Source of the DNA: Sphingomonas sp. LR60
GTDB taxonomy: Bacteria > Pseudomonadota > Alphaproteobacteria > Sphingomonadales > Sphingomonadaceae
DNA: 64,000 bases
Assembly: GCF_036855935.1 (NCBI RefSeq)
Contig: NZ_JASPFK010000001.1
Coordinates: forward strand, 655,501 to 719,500
Direction: 5' to 3'
Shown: positions 10,576-19,770 of the stretch, in pieces
How the letters are laid out: the number at the start of each line of letters is the position of its first letter
Numbering within the stretch: position 1 is the first letter of the stretch
Notes under the pieces: model-generated
The model's database searches: none
What the model was told of the DNA's origin: nothing
Seen by the model: the letters and a program-made list of their open reading frames with translations, nothing else
Made by a program: the position numbers and the translations under genes

Positions 10576-12490
10576 CGAGCAGGTCCTTCTTCAGCGTGGC
10601 GATGGCATCGGGGTAGCGCTTGGCGCCCTGCGCGGCGGCGACGGCATTGGCGAATTGCTGCGCATATTCGCCGCCGATCGAGCGGCCGAGATCGGCGCGG
10701 GTCGCCTGGATCGCCGCCGGCTGCTTGCTGGCGTCGCCGGGGACGATCTGCTCGACGCGCAGCACCAGCCAGCCGCGACCGTCCGGCGCCTGGATCGCGC
10801 GCGCGCTGCCCTGCTTCATCCCGAACATCATCGCGAGCACCGGGTTCACCTGCCCCTGATTGGCGGTGATCTGCGCGCGGGTCGCCTCGACACGCTCGAC
10901 CGGCGCCTTGACCCCGGCCTGTGCGACCGCCGCGGCAAGCGGGGTGCCGGCGTTGACCTTGGCGACGATCGCGTTGGCGGCCGCCTGCGCGGCGCGGCGG
11001 GCGCGATCGGCGGTGAGGTCGGCGACGACCTTGGCGCGCGCCTGTGCGAGCGGAACCGGGGTGGCGGGGACGATGCGGTCGAGCGCGGCGATCGCGAAGC
11101 CGCCGTCCTGCCCGATGCCGACCGTCGTCGGCGTGTCGCCGTCCTCGGCCGCGAAGCCGGCGGCGATCACCGGCGCGAGCGTCGCGTCGGGCTGCGCCTG
11201 CGGCTGGTCGGGGTTGATGCCGCTCGACAGCACGGCCGGGGTGGCCTGCACGGTGAGCTTCTGGTCGCGGGCGACCTCGGCGATGTTGGCGTTGTCGGCG
11301 AGCGCATCCTCGACCGCGTCGCGGATCTTGCCGATCGCGTCGTTCGCCTTCTGCTTGGTCAGCGCGGCGACGATCTCCGGGCGGGCCTGCGCCAGCGTCT
11401 TGCCGGGATCCTGCGTGACCTTCTCTACGCGCGCGACGACGAAGCCGATCGCGCCGCGGACCGGGCCGACGACATTGCCCTGCGACGCGCCAAACAAGGC
11501 GGCGGCGACGGCGGGCGAGGTCTGGGTGGCGAGCGCGGATTGCTCGACCGCGGTGACCGTGCGCGCCTCGAGCCCGGCGGCGCGCGCAGCGGTGGCAAGC
11601 GGGGTGCCGCCCTTGACCTTGTCGGCGAGCGCCTGCGCCGCCTTCTGGTCGAGGACGGTCGCCAGCGTCACGTCGCGGAGCGGCTTGGGCGCGTATTTCG
11701 CCTTGTCGGCGTCATAGGCCTTCTGGATTTCGGCGTCGCTGGGCACTGCCTGTGCCGCGACCTGCTGCGGGGTGACCAGCGCGTAGCGGATCACGCGACG
11801 CTCGGGCGTGGTGTAGCGCGCGACATTGCGCTTGTACCAATCCTGCACCTCGGCGTCGGTCGGCGCAGGGCCGGACATTGCGGCGGGGATCAGCGCCGCC
11901 TGACCGGCGCGACGCTCCAGCAGGAGCGAGGCGTAGCGGAGCGCGAGCTGCTGCGGCACCTGGCTGGCGCCCACGGTCGGTACGATCAGGAACTGCGCCA
12001 TCGTCTCGCGAGCGATCTCGCGCTGGACCTGTGCGTCGGTCATGCCGCGCTGCGCGATCAGACGGAGATAGGCCTGCTGGTCGAACTGGCCGGTCGCCCC
12101 TGCGAAGGCCGGGATCGCCTTCAGCTCGCTGCCGACCAGTGCGCGGCTGACGCGCAGTCCGTGTTCCTCGCCGAACGTTTCCAGCGCCAATCCGGTGAGC
12201 GAGCGGGTGATGAGGCTTTCGACCCCGCCGGCGCGCACGAAGGTCGCCATGTCCAGATCGGGCTGTTGCTGACGCGCGGCGCGGATCTCGTCCTGCGCGC
12301 GGCGGCGGATGTCGTCGGCGGTCACCTTCTCGCCGTCGACGCTCGCCAGCGGGTGCCCCAGAAGGCCGCCGCCGCTCGCCAGACCGGTGACGTCGCCGGC
12401 CGCGAACGCCAGCGCGATCACGATCAGGATGCCGAAGGTGACGATCATGCCGACCTTCGAATGGATGATGCCGCGGAGGAAGCTGAGCAT
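10556..12490 (-). CDS. ppiD: Membrane-anchored peptidyl-prolyl isomerase, PpiD/SurA type
   Basis: Periplasmic folding helper anchored in the inner membrane. The 644-residue protein has one N-terminal membrane anchor (about residues 13-32), a SurA-like N-terminal chaperone region, a parvulin-type (PpiC) segment around 240-370, and a second helical repeat region rich in alanine to the C-terminus. The parvulin core is diverged, so chaperone activity may matter more than isomerase activity. It is divergent from tpiA, with a 109-base gap that must contain both promoters, and its stop overlaps the start of trpE. Confidence 0.9.
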   Translation of the reverse strand: MLSFLRGIIHSKVGMIVTFGILIVIALAFAAGDVTGLASGGGLLGHPLASVDGEKVTADDIRRRAQDEIRAARQQQPDLDMATFVRAGGVESLITRSLTGLALETFGEEHGLRVSRALVGSELKAIPAFAGATGQFDQQAYLRLIAQRGMTDAQVQREIARETMAQFLIVPTVGASQVPQQLALRYASLLLERRAGQAALIPAAMSGPAPTDAEVQDWYKRNVARYTTPERRVIRYALVTPQQVAAQAVPSDAEIQKAYDADKAKYAPKPLRDVTLATVLDQKAAQALADKVKGGTPLATAARAAGLEARTVTAVEQSALATQTSPAVAAALFGASQGNVVGPVRGAIGFVVARVEKVTQDPGKTLAQARPEIVAALTKQKANDAIGKIRDAVEDALADNANIAEVARDQKLTVQATPAVLSSGINPDQPQAQPDATLAPVIAAGFAAEDGDTPTTVGIGQDGGFAIAALDRIVPATPVPLAQARAKVVADLTADRARRAAQAAANAIVAKVNAGTPLAAAVAQAGVKAPVERVEATRAQITANQGQVNPVLAMMFGMKQGSARAIQAPDGRGWLVLRVEQIVPGDASKQPAAIQATRADLGRSIGGEYAQQFANAVAAAQGAKRYPDAIATLKKDLLGGDAGQ

Positions 12491-12599
12491 GGAAGAGGCA
12501 GACCGGGACCAGGAGTGAAGCTCGTCGCTTTAGGCACAGGTCCGGCTGGCATCAAGCCGCGCACGCGTCTAACAGGTTTAACAAGCGAGTAGGAGAACG

Positions 12600-13340
12600 A
12601 TGGTGCGGCGCAAGCTGGTGGCGGGCAACTGGAAGATGAACGGCGATCTGGCGTTGCTGGCGGAGCTGGACGCGATGGCGACGGCGGCGGCGGCGCATCC
12701 GGATGTCGATGTCGCGATCGCGGTGCCGGCGACGTTGATCGCGCCGGCCGCGCAGCGCGTACCGGGGCTGGCGATCGGCGCGGAGGACGTCCACGAGGCG
12801 GACGGCGGCGCCTATACCGGCTGCGTCTCGGCAGCGATGGTGCGCGAGGCGGGCGCGCGCTTCACGATCGTCGGCCATTCGGAACGGCGCGAATATCAGA
12901 ACGAGACCAGCCAGGACGCCTGGGCGAAGGCGGCAGCGGCGCGGCGGCAGGGGCTGTCGGTGATCCTGTGTTGCGGCGAGACGGGCGCGGAGCGCGATGC
13001 GGGCCGGGCCGAGCGGGTGGTGCAGGCGCAGATCGAGAAGTCGCTGCCCGAAAAGGCGCATGGCGACTGGCTGACGCTGGCCTATGAACCGCGCTGGGCG
13101 ATCGGCAGCGGGCGGACGCCGACGCTGGAGGAGATCGGAGCGATCCATGCGATCGCGCGTGCGAAGATGCGGCAGCTGATCGGCGATGCGGCTGATGGCG
13201 TGCGCATCCTGTACGGCGGATCGGTGACCGGCGACAATGCGCGCGCGATCATGGCGGTGCCGGATGTGGATGGCGCCTTGGTCGGGGGAGCGAGCCTGAC
13301 CGCGGCGAAGTTCGTGCCGATCATCGAGGCGGCGGGGTGA
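12600..13340 (+). CDS. tpiA: Triosephosphate isomerase
   Basis: Glycolytic enzyme that interconverts dihydroxyacetone phosphate and glyceraldehyde 3-phosphate. The 246-residue barrel shows all catalytic features: Lys12 in GNWKMNG, His in FTIVGHSERRE, Glu in LAYEPRWAIGSGRTPT (with the mobile loop), and the phosphate-binding LYGGSV and VGGASL. An AGGAG site precedes the ATG by four bases. It is divergent from ppiD. Confidence 0.98.
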   Translation: MVRRKLVAGNWKMNGDLALLAELDAMATAAAAHPDVDVAIAVPATLIAPAAQRVPGLAIGAEDVHEADGGAYTGCVSAAMVREAGARFTIVGHSERREYQNETSQDAWAKAAAARRQGLSVILCCGETGAERDAGRAERVVQAQIEKSLPEKAHGDWLTLAYEPRWAIGSGRTPTLEEIGAIHAIARAKMRQLIGDAADGVRILYGGSVTGDNARAIMAVPDVDGALVGGASLTAAKFVPIIEAAG

Positions 13341-13709
13341 GAGTGATCCAGCTGGCTTGAACCATCTTCCGTCGTCACCCCGGACGAGTTCCGGGGTCCA
13401 CCGTCCCGCAAAAGCACCGGCTTGCGCGTTTGCGGAACGGTGGATGCCGGAACGGGGCCGGCATGACGGGTGAAGGTCGAAGGTGATGCTCTGTTTGGAT
13501 GGATCGCACTTTATATAACGCGCCGTCGCCCCTGCGGAGGCAGGGGCCTATGGCTGTCGAGTTTTTCGGCGAGCCGACACATTAGCGAGGGGATTTGCGT
13601 CAGAACTTGCGCGGCACGATGCAGACATGGGCCCCTGCCTGCGCAGGGGCGACGATTTTTGGGGCAGAGCGTCTCTCTTCTTCGTCGCCGGGATGACGTG
13701 GGAAGTTGA
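13341..13709. repeat. Intergenic region with palindromic repeats, tpiA to pepA
   Basis: No gene is supported in these 369 bases. From 13373 to 13468 there is a long imperfect palindrome whose arms both resemble cgtcaccccgga...ccaccgt. Two related GC-rich palindromes sit in opposite orientation at about 13524-13553 and 13626-13654 (core GCCCCTGC...GCAGGGGC). The second is followed by a T run at 13656-13660 on the plus strand, so it could end tpiA transcription, although it lies about 290 bases downstream. Confidence 0.6.
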
Positions 13710-15095
13710 TCAGCCGAAACGCTTCTTCAGCAGCGCCCATGTCGCGCGCAGGCCATAGGCTTCGCCGCCTTTCGGACGAGCGGGCCGTGGCGACGGGCGC
13801 CAGGCGAAGGTGTCGAGGTGCGCCCAAGGGACGCTCGCCGGCACGAAGCGACGCAGGAACAGGGCGGCGGTGATCGATCCTGCGAAGCCGCCGTCGGGGG
13901 CGTTGACCATATCGGCGATGTCGGACTTCAGCATGTCGTCATAGCCGTCCCACAGCGGAAGCCGCCACAGCGGGTCGTGCGTCGCGGTCCCGGCGGCGAG
14001 CAGGTCGGTGGCGAGCGTTTCGTCCTGCACGAACGTCGCGGGCAGGTCCGGCCCGAGCGCGACGCGCGCCGCGCCGGTCAGCGTCGCGAAGTCGATCAGC
14101 AGGTCGGGCGCGCCCTCGACCGCCTTGGTGAGCGCGTCGCCGAGGATCAGCCGGCCCTCGGCATCGGTGTTGGTGTTCTCGACCGTCAGCCCCTTGCGCG
14201 TCGTCAGCACGTCGCCGGGGCGGAAGGCGTTGCCGGCGATGGCATTCTCGACCGCCGGGATAAGGAGGTGGAGCCGGACCTTGAGCCGCGCCTGCATGAC
14301 GAGCGCGGCGAGCGCCAGCGCGTGGGCGGCGCCGCCCATGTCCTTCTTCATCAGGCGCATCCCCGCCGATGGCTTGATATCGAGCCCGCCCGAGTCGAAG
14401 CAGACACCCTTGCCGACCAACGCGACGCGCGGCGCGGCGGGATCACCCCATTCGAGTTCGATCAGGCGCGGCGCGCGGTCCTTGCTCGCCGCCTGTCCGA
14501 CCGCGTGGATCATCGGGTAACCGGTGGCGAGCGCGTCGCCGCGGGTGACGGTGACGGTCGCGCCATGTTGCGCGGCGAGCGCGTCGGCCTCCGCCTCCAG
14601 CTCGGCCGGGCCGAGGTCGCTGGCGCCGGTGTCGACCAGATCGCGGACGCGCGCGGTGGCGGCGGCGAGGCGGACGGTCTCGTCGATCGCGGCGACCTCG
14701 GTGGTGAGCAGTACGCGCGGCGCGGCGGGCTCGACCTTGCGGTAGCGGGCGAAGCGGTGTTGCGCGAGCAGCCAGCCGAACCCGGCCGCGCCGGTCGCGC
14801 CGCCGTCTGCGAGCCGGTAAATGCCCTCGGGCAGCGAGTCGCCGAGCGAGGCGATCCGCCACGGCGAATCGAGCGGCTCGTTGCAGACCAGCAGCATCGC
14901 CCAATCGTCCGCCGCCTCGCCGGGCAGGATCGCGCGGTTGCCGGCGCGGCCGGTCACCTTGTTGGCGGCGACCGCGGTGCGGACGCGAACGGGCTGCTCG
15001 GCGAGCCACTCGGCGAAGCGATCGGGGTGGACGACGTGGATGTCGCGAGCGGGCTGGCCGCGATCGGGCTGGAGCAGGGCGCTAAAGTCGGTCAT
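13710..15095 (-). CDS. Leucyl aminopeptidase family protein (M17)
   Basis: Cytosolic dimetal aminopeptidase that removes N-terminal residues from peptides. The 461-residue protein has a variable N-terminal domain and a C-terminal catalytic domain with VGKGVCFDSGGLDIKPS (metal-binding Lys/Asp), MKKDMGGAA, and the family signature NTDAEGRLILGDAL. It is close in length to the shorter PepB-like members rather than to 500-residue PepA. It is divergent from trxB with a gap of about 80 bases. Confidence 0.94.
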   Translation of the reverse strand: MTDFSALLQPDRGQPARDIHVVHPDRFAEWLAEQPVRVRTAVAANKVTGRAGNRAILPGEAADDWAMLLVCNEPLDSPWRIASLGDSLPEGIYRLADGGATGAAGFGWLLAQHRFARYRKVEPAAPRVLLTTEVAAIDETVRLAAATARVRDLVDTGASDLGPAELEAEADALAAQHGATVTVTRGDALATGYPMIHAVGQAASKDRAPRLIELEWGDPAAPRVALVGKGVCFDSGGLDIKPSAGMRLMKKDMGGAAHALALAALVMQARLKVRLHLLIPAVENAIAGNAFRPGDVLTTRKGLTVENTNTDAEGRLILGDALTKAVEGAPDLLIDFATLTGAARVALGPDLPATFVQDETLATDLLAAGTATHDPLWRLPLWDGYDDMLKSDIADMVNAPDGGFAGSITAALFLRRFVPASVPWAHLDTFAWRPSPRPARPKGGEAYGLRATWALLKKRFG

Positions 15096-15174
15096 CGCGG
15101 GACCAAAGCAGGACTTGGGGCGGGGCGCAACGCGTGCGGTTCCCTTGGGCCACGCGCCATCCTACATCGCGCGC

Positions 15175-16143
15175 ATGACGACACATTCGACTCGCATGTT
15201 GATCCTGGGCTCGGGCCCGGCCGGGCTGTCCGCCGCAATCTATGGCGCGCGCGCCGGGATGGCGCCGATCGTGGTGCAGGGCATCCAGCCCGGGGGCCAG
15301 CTGACCACCACCACCGACGTGGAGAATTATCCCGGCTTCAAGGAAGTGATCCAGGGGCCGTGGCTGATGGAGCAGATGCAGGCGCAGGCCGAGCATGTCG
15401 GCACGCGCTTGATGTGGGACACGATCGTCGAGGTCGACCTGACCGCGCGCCCGTTCCGGCTGATCGGCGACGGCGGCGATGTCTATGAGGGCGAGGTGCT
15501 GGTGATCGCGACGGGCGCCCAGGCCAAGTGGCTGGGGCTCGACAGCGAGGACGCCATGAAGGGCAAGGGCGTCAGCGCCTGCGCGACGTGCGACGGGTTC
15601 TTCTATCGCGGCAAGAAGGTGGCGGTGATCGGCGGCGGCAATACCGCGGTCGAGGAGGCGCTATACCTCACCAACCACAGCGACGACGTGACGTTGATCC
15701 ACCGTCGCGACACGTTGCGGGCGGAGCGGATCCTGCAGGAGCGGTTGTTCGCGCATCCGAACGTCAAGGTGCTGTGGAACAAGGAAGTTCGTGAGTTCGT
15801 CGACGGCGGCGGGAATGCCGGGCTGGTCGCCTTGGAGCTGGAGGACACCGTCTCCGGCGCGTCTTCGCGGATCGATGTCGAGGGCGGGTTCGTGGCGATC
15901 GGGCACCATCCGGCGACCGAGCTGTTCCGCGGGCATCTCGCGCTCGACGAGGATGGGTATATCGCGGTCGAGACCGGCTCGACGCGGACCAGCGTGCCGG
16001 GCGTGTTCGCGTGCGGTGATGTGATGGACAAGGTCTATCGCCAGGCGGTGACCGCGGCGGGGACCGGGTGCATGGCGGCGCTGGATGCCGAGCGCTTCCT
16101 CGCGGCGGCGGAGTTCGAGGCGGTGAAGGAAGCGGCGGAGTAA
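15175..16143 (+). CDS. trxB: Thioredoxin-disulfide reductase
   Basis: Flavoenzyme that reduces thioredoxin with NADPH. The 322-residue protein has the FAD motif LILGSGPAGLSAAIYGARAG, the redox pair in SACATCDGFF, the NADPH motif VIGGGNTAVEEALYL followed by HRRDTLRAE, and the C-terminal FAD motif VFACGDVMDKVYRQAVTAAGTGC. The frame is open far upstream, but the ATG at 15175 gives the family's usual N-terminus right before the dinucleotide fold. Confidence 0.97.
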   Translation: MTTHSTRMLILGSGPAGLSAAIYGARAGMAPIVVQGIQPGGQLTTTTDVENYPGFKEVIQGPWLMEQMQAQAEHVGTRLMWDTIVEVDLTARPFRLIGDGGDVYEGEVLVIATGAQAKWLGLDSEDAMKGKGVSACATCDGFFYRGKKVAVIGGGNTAVEEALYLTNHSDDVTLIHRRDTLRAERILQERLFAHPNVKVLWNKEVREFVDGGGNAGLVALELEDTVSGASSRIDVEGGFVAIGHHPATELFRGHLALDEDGYIAVETGSTRTSVPGVFACGDVMDKVYRQAVTAAGTGCMAALDAERFLAAAEFEAVKEAAE

Positions 16144-16257
16144 CGGCGGGAACGCCGTCATTCCCGCGGCGGTGGGAATCCAGACGTGCTGTTCTTTGTA
16201 AGGGTCGCGCAATCAGAGGTTCTGGATCCCCGCCGGCGCGGGGATGGCGGCAGGAAA
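16144..16257. repeat. Palindromic repeat after trxB
   Basis: The gap between trxB and the convergent acyl carrier protein gene is filled by a long imperfect palindrome: gtcattcccgcggcggtgg near 16157 and its near-complement ccccgccggcgcggggatgg near 16230-16250. It could fold on both strands and may terminate transcription from both sides, but no T tract is present. Confidence 0.5.
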
Positions 16258-16530
16258 TTAAACCAGCGCCTTGCCGGCGACGAACGTCACCAGCGCGCCG
16301 AATGTTTCGAGCATCTCGCCGTCGACCTCGTCGTCCTCGATCACGATGCCGAGCCGGTCTTCGATTTCGGTGAGCACGCCGGCGACCGCCATCGAATCGA
16401 GTTCGGGCAGCGCGCCGAACATTGGGGTGTCGGCGCGGAAGGCGGCGACGCGTTCGGGGGCGAGCGCCAGCACGTCGACCAGCACCGCGCGAATGGTCGT
16501 CTCGATTTCGCTCGTGCCTTCGGGAATCAC
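16258..16530 (-). CDS. Acyl carrier protein, exosortase-A-cluster type
   Basis: A 90-residue phosphopantetheine carrier. The attachment serine is in ALPELDSMAV near residue 40, followed by the typical acidic helix (EIEDRLGIVIEDDEVDGEMLETFG). Start chosen at GTG 16530 because a GGAGG site lies just upstream and the longer open frame adds only arginine-rich sequence. It is divergent from the AMP-forming ligase, 98 bases apart, so the carrier and the ligase that would load it probably share a regulatory region. It is more divergent than the fatty-acid ACP, consistent with a dedicated role. Confidence 0.88.
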   Translation of the reverse strand: MIPEGTSEIETTIRAVLVDVLALAPERVAAFRADTPMFGALPELDSMAVAGVLTEIEDRLGIVIEDDEVDGEMLETFGALVTFVAGKALV

Positions 16531-16628
16531 GCAACCTCCACCTTTGCCGCGTCGCTCCCGGCGGCATGTCGGCGTCGCGTTAGGCGCAAGGGGTGGATTC
16601 CGCAACGCCTGAGCCTAGAAGCCGAGCC

Positions 16629-18118
16629 ATGGATGCTGTGCCGCGCCCGATCGACCATGTGCTGCTGGGAGCGCCGCACGCGCCTGCGCTGATCGATCGC
16701 GAGGGGTCGGTCGATTACGTTGCCGCCGAAGAGGCGGTGGCGCGGCTGGCGGGGTGGCTGGCGGGGCTGGGGCTCCCGGCCGGCGCGCGGGTCGCGACGT
16801 GGTTGCCGAAGACGCGCGTGGCGTGCTGGATGCCGCTGGCGACGGCACGCGCGGGGCTGGTGCATGTGCCGGTCAATCCGGTGCTGCGGCGCGCGCAGGT
16901 CGCGCATATCCTTGTCGATAGCGGGGCGGCGCTGCTGCTGACGCAGGAGGCGCGGGCGACGACGCTGGAGGCGGATGACGTTCCGGGCGACTGCCGGGTC
17001 GTGACCGAGGCGCGGACGGGTGATCCCTTGCCGCGGTCGGACGCCGATCCCGCCGCACTGGTCGCGCTTCTCTATACCTCGGGGTCGACGGGACGGCCGA
17101 AGGGGTGATGCTCAGCCATGCCAATTTGTGGCTGGGAGCGGTCGGGGTGGCGCAGTATCTGGGGATCGCGCCCGACGACCGCGCGCTGGCGGTGCTGCCG
17201 CTCGGGTTCGATTATGGGCAGAACCAGCTGCTGTCGACATGGGCGGCGGGTGGGTGCGTCGCGCCGCTCGACTATCTGACGCCGCGCGATGTCGTGAAGG
17301 CGGTGGCGCGGTTTGGAGCGACGACCTTGGCAGGGGTGCCGCCGCTGTGGACGCAGCTTCTGGAAAGCGAATGGCCGGACGAGGCCGCGGGGCAGTTGCG
17401 GCGACTGACCAATTCGGGCGGCGCGCTGACACCGACGATGGTGCAGACGCTGCGGACGCGGTTCCCGGCGGCGCGACTGTTCCCGATGTACGGGCTGACC
17501 GAGGCGTTCCGCTCGACCTATCTCGATCCCGATCTGGTCGACAAGCATCCCGATTCGATCGGGCGTGCGGTGCCATTCGCAGAGGTGCTGGTGGTGCGGC
17601 GCGACGGGGCGCTGGCGGCGGCGGGCGAGCCGGGCGAGCTGGTCCATGCCGGACCGTTGGTCGCGCAGGGCTATTGGCGCGATGCCGAGCGGACCGCGCT
17701 GCGCTTCCGGCCGGCGCCGGCGGCGTCGCGTTATGGCGGGTCGGCGGTCTGGTCTGGAGACACGGTGGTGGCGGATGGTGATGGGCTGCTGCGGTTCGTC
17801 GGACGCGACGACGAGATGATCAAGAGCGCGGGGCACCGCATCAGTCCTCAAGAGATCGAGGAAGCGGCGACGGCCGGACCGGAGACCGCCGAGGCGGTCG
17901 CGGTCGGTGTGCCAGACGCGAGGCTGGGGCAGGCGATCGTGCTGGTGGCGCGCGGCGAAGCGGCGGCCGAGGCGGCGTTGCGCGAACGGCTCAGGCGCGA
18001 CCTGCCCGCCTATATGCAGCCATCGCGGATCGAGTGGCGCGCGGAGTTGCCGCGTAACGCCAATGGCAAGCTGGACCGAGCCGCCATCGCGGCTTCGGTG
18101 AAGGAGGCGGGCGCATGA
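16629..18118 (+). pseudogene. AMP-forming acyl-CoA/ACP ligase, exosortase-A associated, one-base frameshift
   Basis: Adenylate-forming ligase that resembles the exosortase-A-associated ligase family (TIGR03098 type), thought to act with the adjacent carrier protein and PLP decarboxylase. The first frame ends inside the ATP motif YTSGSTGRPKG; the next frame resumes at VMLSHANL and runs through MYGLTEAFRSTYL, GYWRDAERT, VRFVGRDDEMIKSAGHRISPQEIE-like motifs and the catalytic lysine region RNANGKLDRA. The break is a G run of four at 17102-17105 where five are needed. Repaired length is about 496 residues. ATG 16629 is preferred; a GTG at 16593 is also open. The stop overlaps the decarboxylase start (ATGA). 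Confidence 0.85.
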
Positions 18119-19335
18119 AGCCGATGGGGCCGATTCCGCCCGCCTTCGCCGCGCAGCGCGCCGCGCTGGCGATCGGCGGGCACGATGCCACGGCACTGGT
18201 CGCGGCGCATGGTTCGCCGCTGTTCGTCTATGACGCCGCGTTGATCGCGGCGCAGGTGGCCCGTTTCCGCGCGACGATGCCGGGGGAGATCGACCTGCAT
18301 TATGCGATCAAGGCCAATCCCTTGCCGGCGTTGCTGGCGCGGGTCGCGCCGTTGGTCGATGGGCTGGACGTCGCCTCGGCAGGCGAGTTGTCGCGCGCGC
18401 TGGCGGTCAAGCCGGGGGCGGCGATCAGCTTCGCGGGGCCGGGCAAGCGCGACGACGAACTTATGGCGGCGATCGCGGTGGGGGCGACGATCAATCTCGA
18501 ATCCGCGGGCGAGGCGCGGCGCGCGTTGGCGGCGGGCGAGCGGCTCGGGATCGTTCCGCGTCTCGCGGTTCGGGTGAACCCCGATCTGGAGTTGCGCGGC
18601 TCCGGGATGAAGATGGGCGGGCGTGCTTCGCCGTTCGGGATCGACGCCGAGCATGCCGCGGCGGTGGTACGTGAGGTGATCGCGGCGGGGGCGGACTGGC
18701 GCGGCTTCCATATTTTCGCGGGCTCGCAGGCGCTGGATGCGGCGGCGGTGATCGAGACGCAGGCGGCAACGCTGGCGCTCGCCGCGCGGCTGGCGGAAGA
18801 GGCAGGGGCGGTGCCGCCGCTGGTCAATCTTGGCGGCGGGTTCGGGTTGCCGTATTTCGCGGGCGACGTTCCGCTGGATGTTGCGGCGGTCGGGGCGGCG
18901 CTGAGTGAGGCACTGGCGGCGCGTGGCGACGTGTTGCGCGACAGCCGCTTCGCGATCGAACTGGGGCGCTGGCTCGTCGCGGAAGCGGGCGTGTATCTGA
19001 CGCGGGTTGTCGACGTGAAGCAGAGCCGTGGCGAGACGTTCGTCGTGGTCGATGGCGGGCTGCACCATCAACTGGCGGCGAGCGGCAATTTCGGGACGGT
19101 GGTGCGGCGGAACTATCCGCTGGCGGTGGCGGGGCAGATGGGCGCAGTGGCGGAAGGCGAGGCGTCGGTGGTCGGTTGCCTGTGCACGCCGCTCGACCGG
19201 CTCGGCGATCGGGTGGCGCTGCCGGTGGTCGCCGAAGGTGCGGTGATCGCGATCTTTCTGGCGGGTGCCTATGGCGCGACCGCGAGTCCGGCGGCGTTCC
19301 TGGGGCATCCTGCGCCCGGTGAGATCGTCGTGTGA
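18115..19335 (+). CDS. PLP-dependent decarboxylase, exosortase-A associated
   Basis: A 406-residue alanine-racemase-fold decarboxylase of the ornithine/diaminopimelate group, closest to the exosortase-A-associated type (TIGR03099). The PLP lysine is in LHYAIKANPLP near residue 65. Other conserved pieces are GLDVASAGEL, VNLGGGFGLPYF, IELGRWLVAEAG and the substrate cysteine region VGCLCTPLDRL. It is translationally coupled to the ligase by an ATGA overlap. The substrate is unknown; family context suggests it modifies an amino-acyl group made by the ligase. No exosortase or PEP-CTERM gene is in the window. Confidence 0.88.
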   Translation: MKPMGPIPPAFAAQRAALAIGGHDATALVAAHGSPLFVYDAALIAAQVARFRATMPGEIDLHYAIKANPLPALLARVAPLVDGLDVASAGELSRALAVKPGAAISFAGPGKRDDELMAAIAVGATINLESAGEARRALAAGERLGIVPRLAVRVNPDLELRGSGMKMGGRASPFGIDAEHAAAVVREVIAAGADWRGFHIFAGSQALDAAAVIETQAATLALAARLAEEAGAVPPLVNLGGGFGLPYFAGDVPLDVAAVGAALSEALAARGDVLRDSRFAIELGRWLVAEAGVYLTRVVDVKQSRGETFVVVDGGLHHQLAASGNFGTVVRRNYPLAVAGQMGAVAEGEASVVGCLCTPLDRLGDRVALPVVAEGAVIAIFLAGAYGATASPAAFLGHPAPGEIVV

Positions 19336-19464
19336 GGGGGCGAGCGAGCTGAACGCTCGCGCGTTCGCTCCTCACCCAGCTCCGACTAAGCCTTCGCTTC
19401 GCAAAGACTAAGTCTGCGCAACCCTCTCCCCTCTTCGAGGGGCGAGGGAAGAGCCCTGCATCCC
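19336..19464. repeat. Intergenic spacer with GC-rich inverted sequence
   Basis: No gene. It contains ccctctcccctcttcgagg followed by ggcgagggaagag, an imperfect hairpin at about 19421-19452 between two convergent genes. It may serve as a bidirectional terminator, but the sequence lacks a clear T tract. Confidence 0.4.
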
Positions 19465-19650
19465 TTAACGGAACAGCAGCGCCAGCGCGCCGATCAAGGT
19501 GGCGCCGCCGATCGGCGCAATCAGCAGCAGCACGACGTTGAAGCCGATGATCGCCGCCAGCGCCTTTTCCTGACCGGCGGTCAGTCGCGGGCGGGGGCGC
19601 TGGGGTTGCCACGGCGGGGGTGGTGGCTGATCGCGGAAGTCGACGAACAT
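19465..19650 (-). CDS. Small single-pass membrane protein, unknown function
   Basis: A 61-residue protein with a proline-rich N-terminal half (QPPPPPWQPQRPRPRL) and one strong membrane segment in the second half (IIGFNVVLLLIAPIGGATLIGALALLF). I start it at ATG 19650; the longer frame to 19713 adds a basic stretch that is not needed. Its short length and layout suggest a small inner-membrane protein. No family is recognised. Confidence 0.6.
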   Translation of the reverse strand: MFVDFRDQPPPPPWQPQRPRPRLTAGQEKALAAIIGFNVVLLLIAPIGGATLIGALALLFR

Positions 19651-19770
19651 GCGCTGCCTTTGCGAAAGAGGGACGCCGCCCCCTTTAGCATGGATCGTTC
19701 GAACGATCGCCACGCTGCTTTCGTCATCCCGGATCTGATCCGGAATCCCGCTTCCTTCCGGTAGCCGGCG

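Noticed and set aside
10232-12592. 786-codon plus-strand open frame opposite ppiD
   Set aside because: It is antisense to ppiD, which has a membrane anchor and family features; the frame is long only because of high GC third positions, and its translation is Arg/Gly/Asp-rich without domains.
17102-17108. Programmed frameshift at the ligase break
   Set aside because: The run lacks a slippery heptamer with downstream stem-loop, and five other genes show the same G/C-run pattern, so an error or mutation is simpler.
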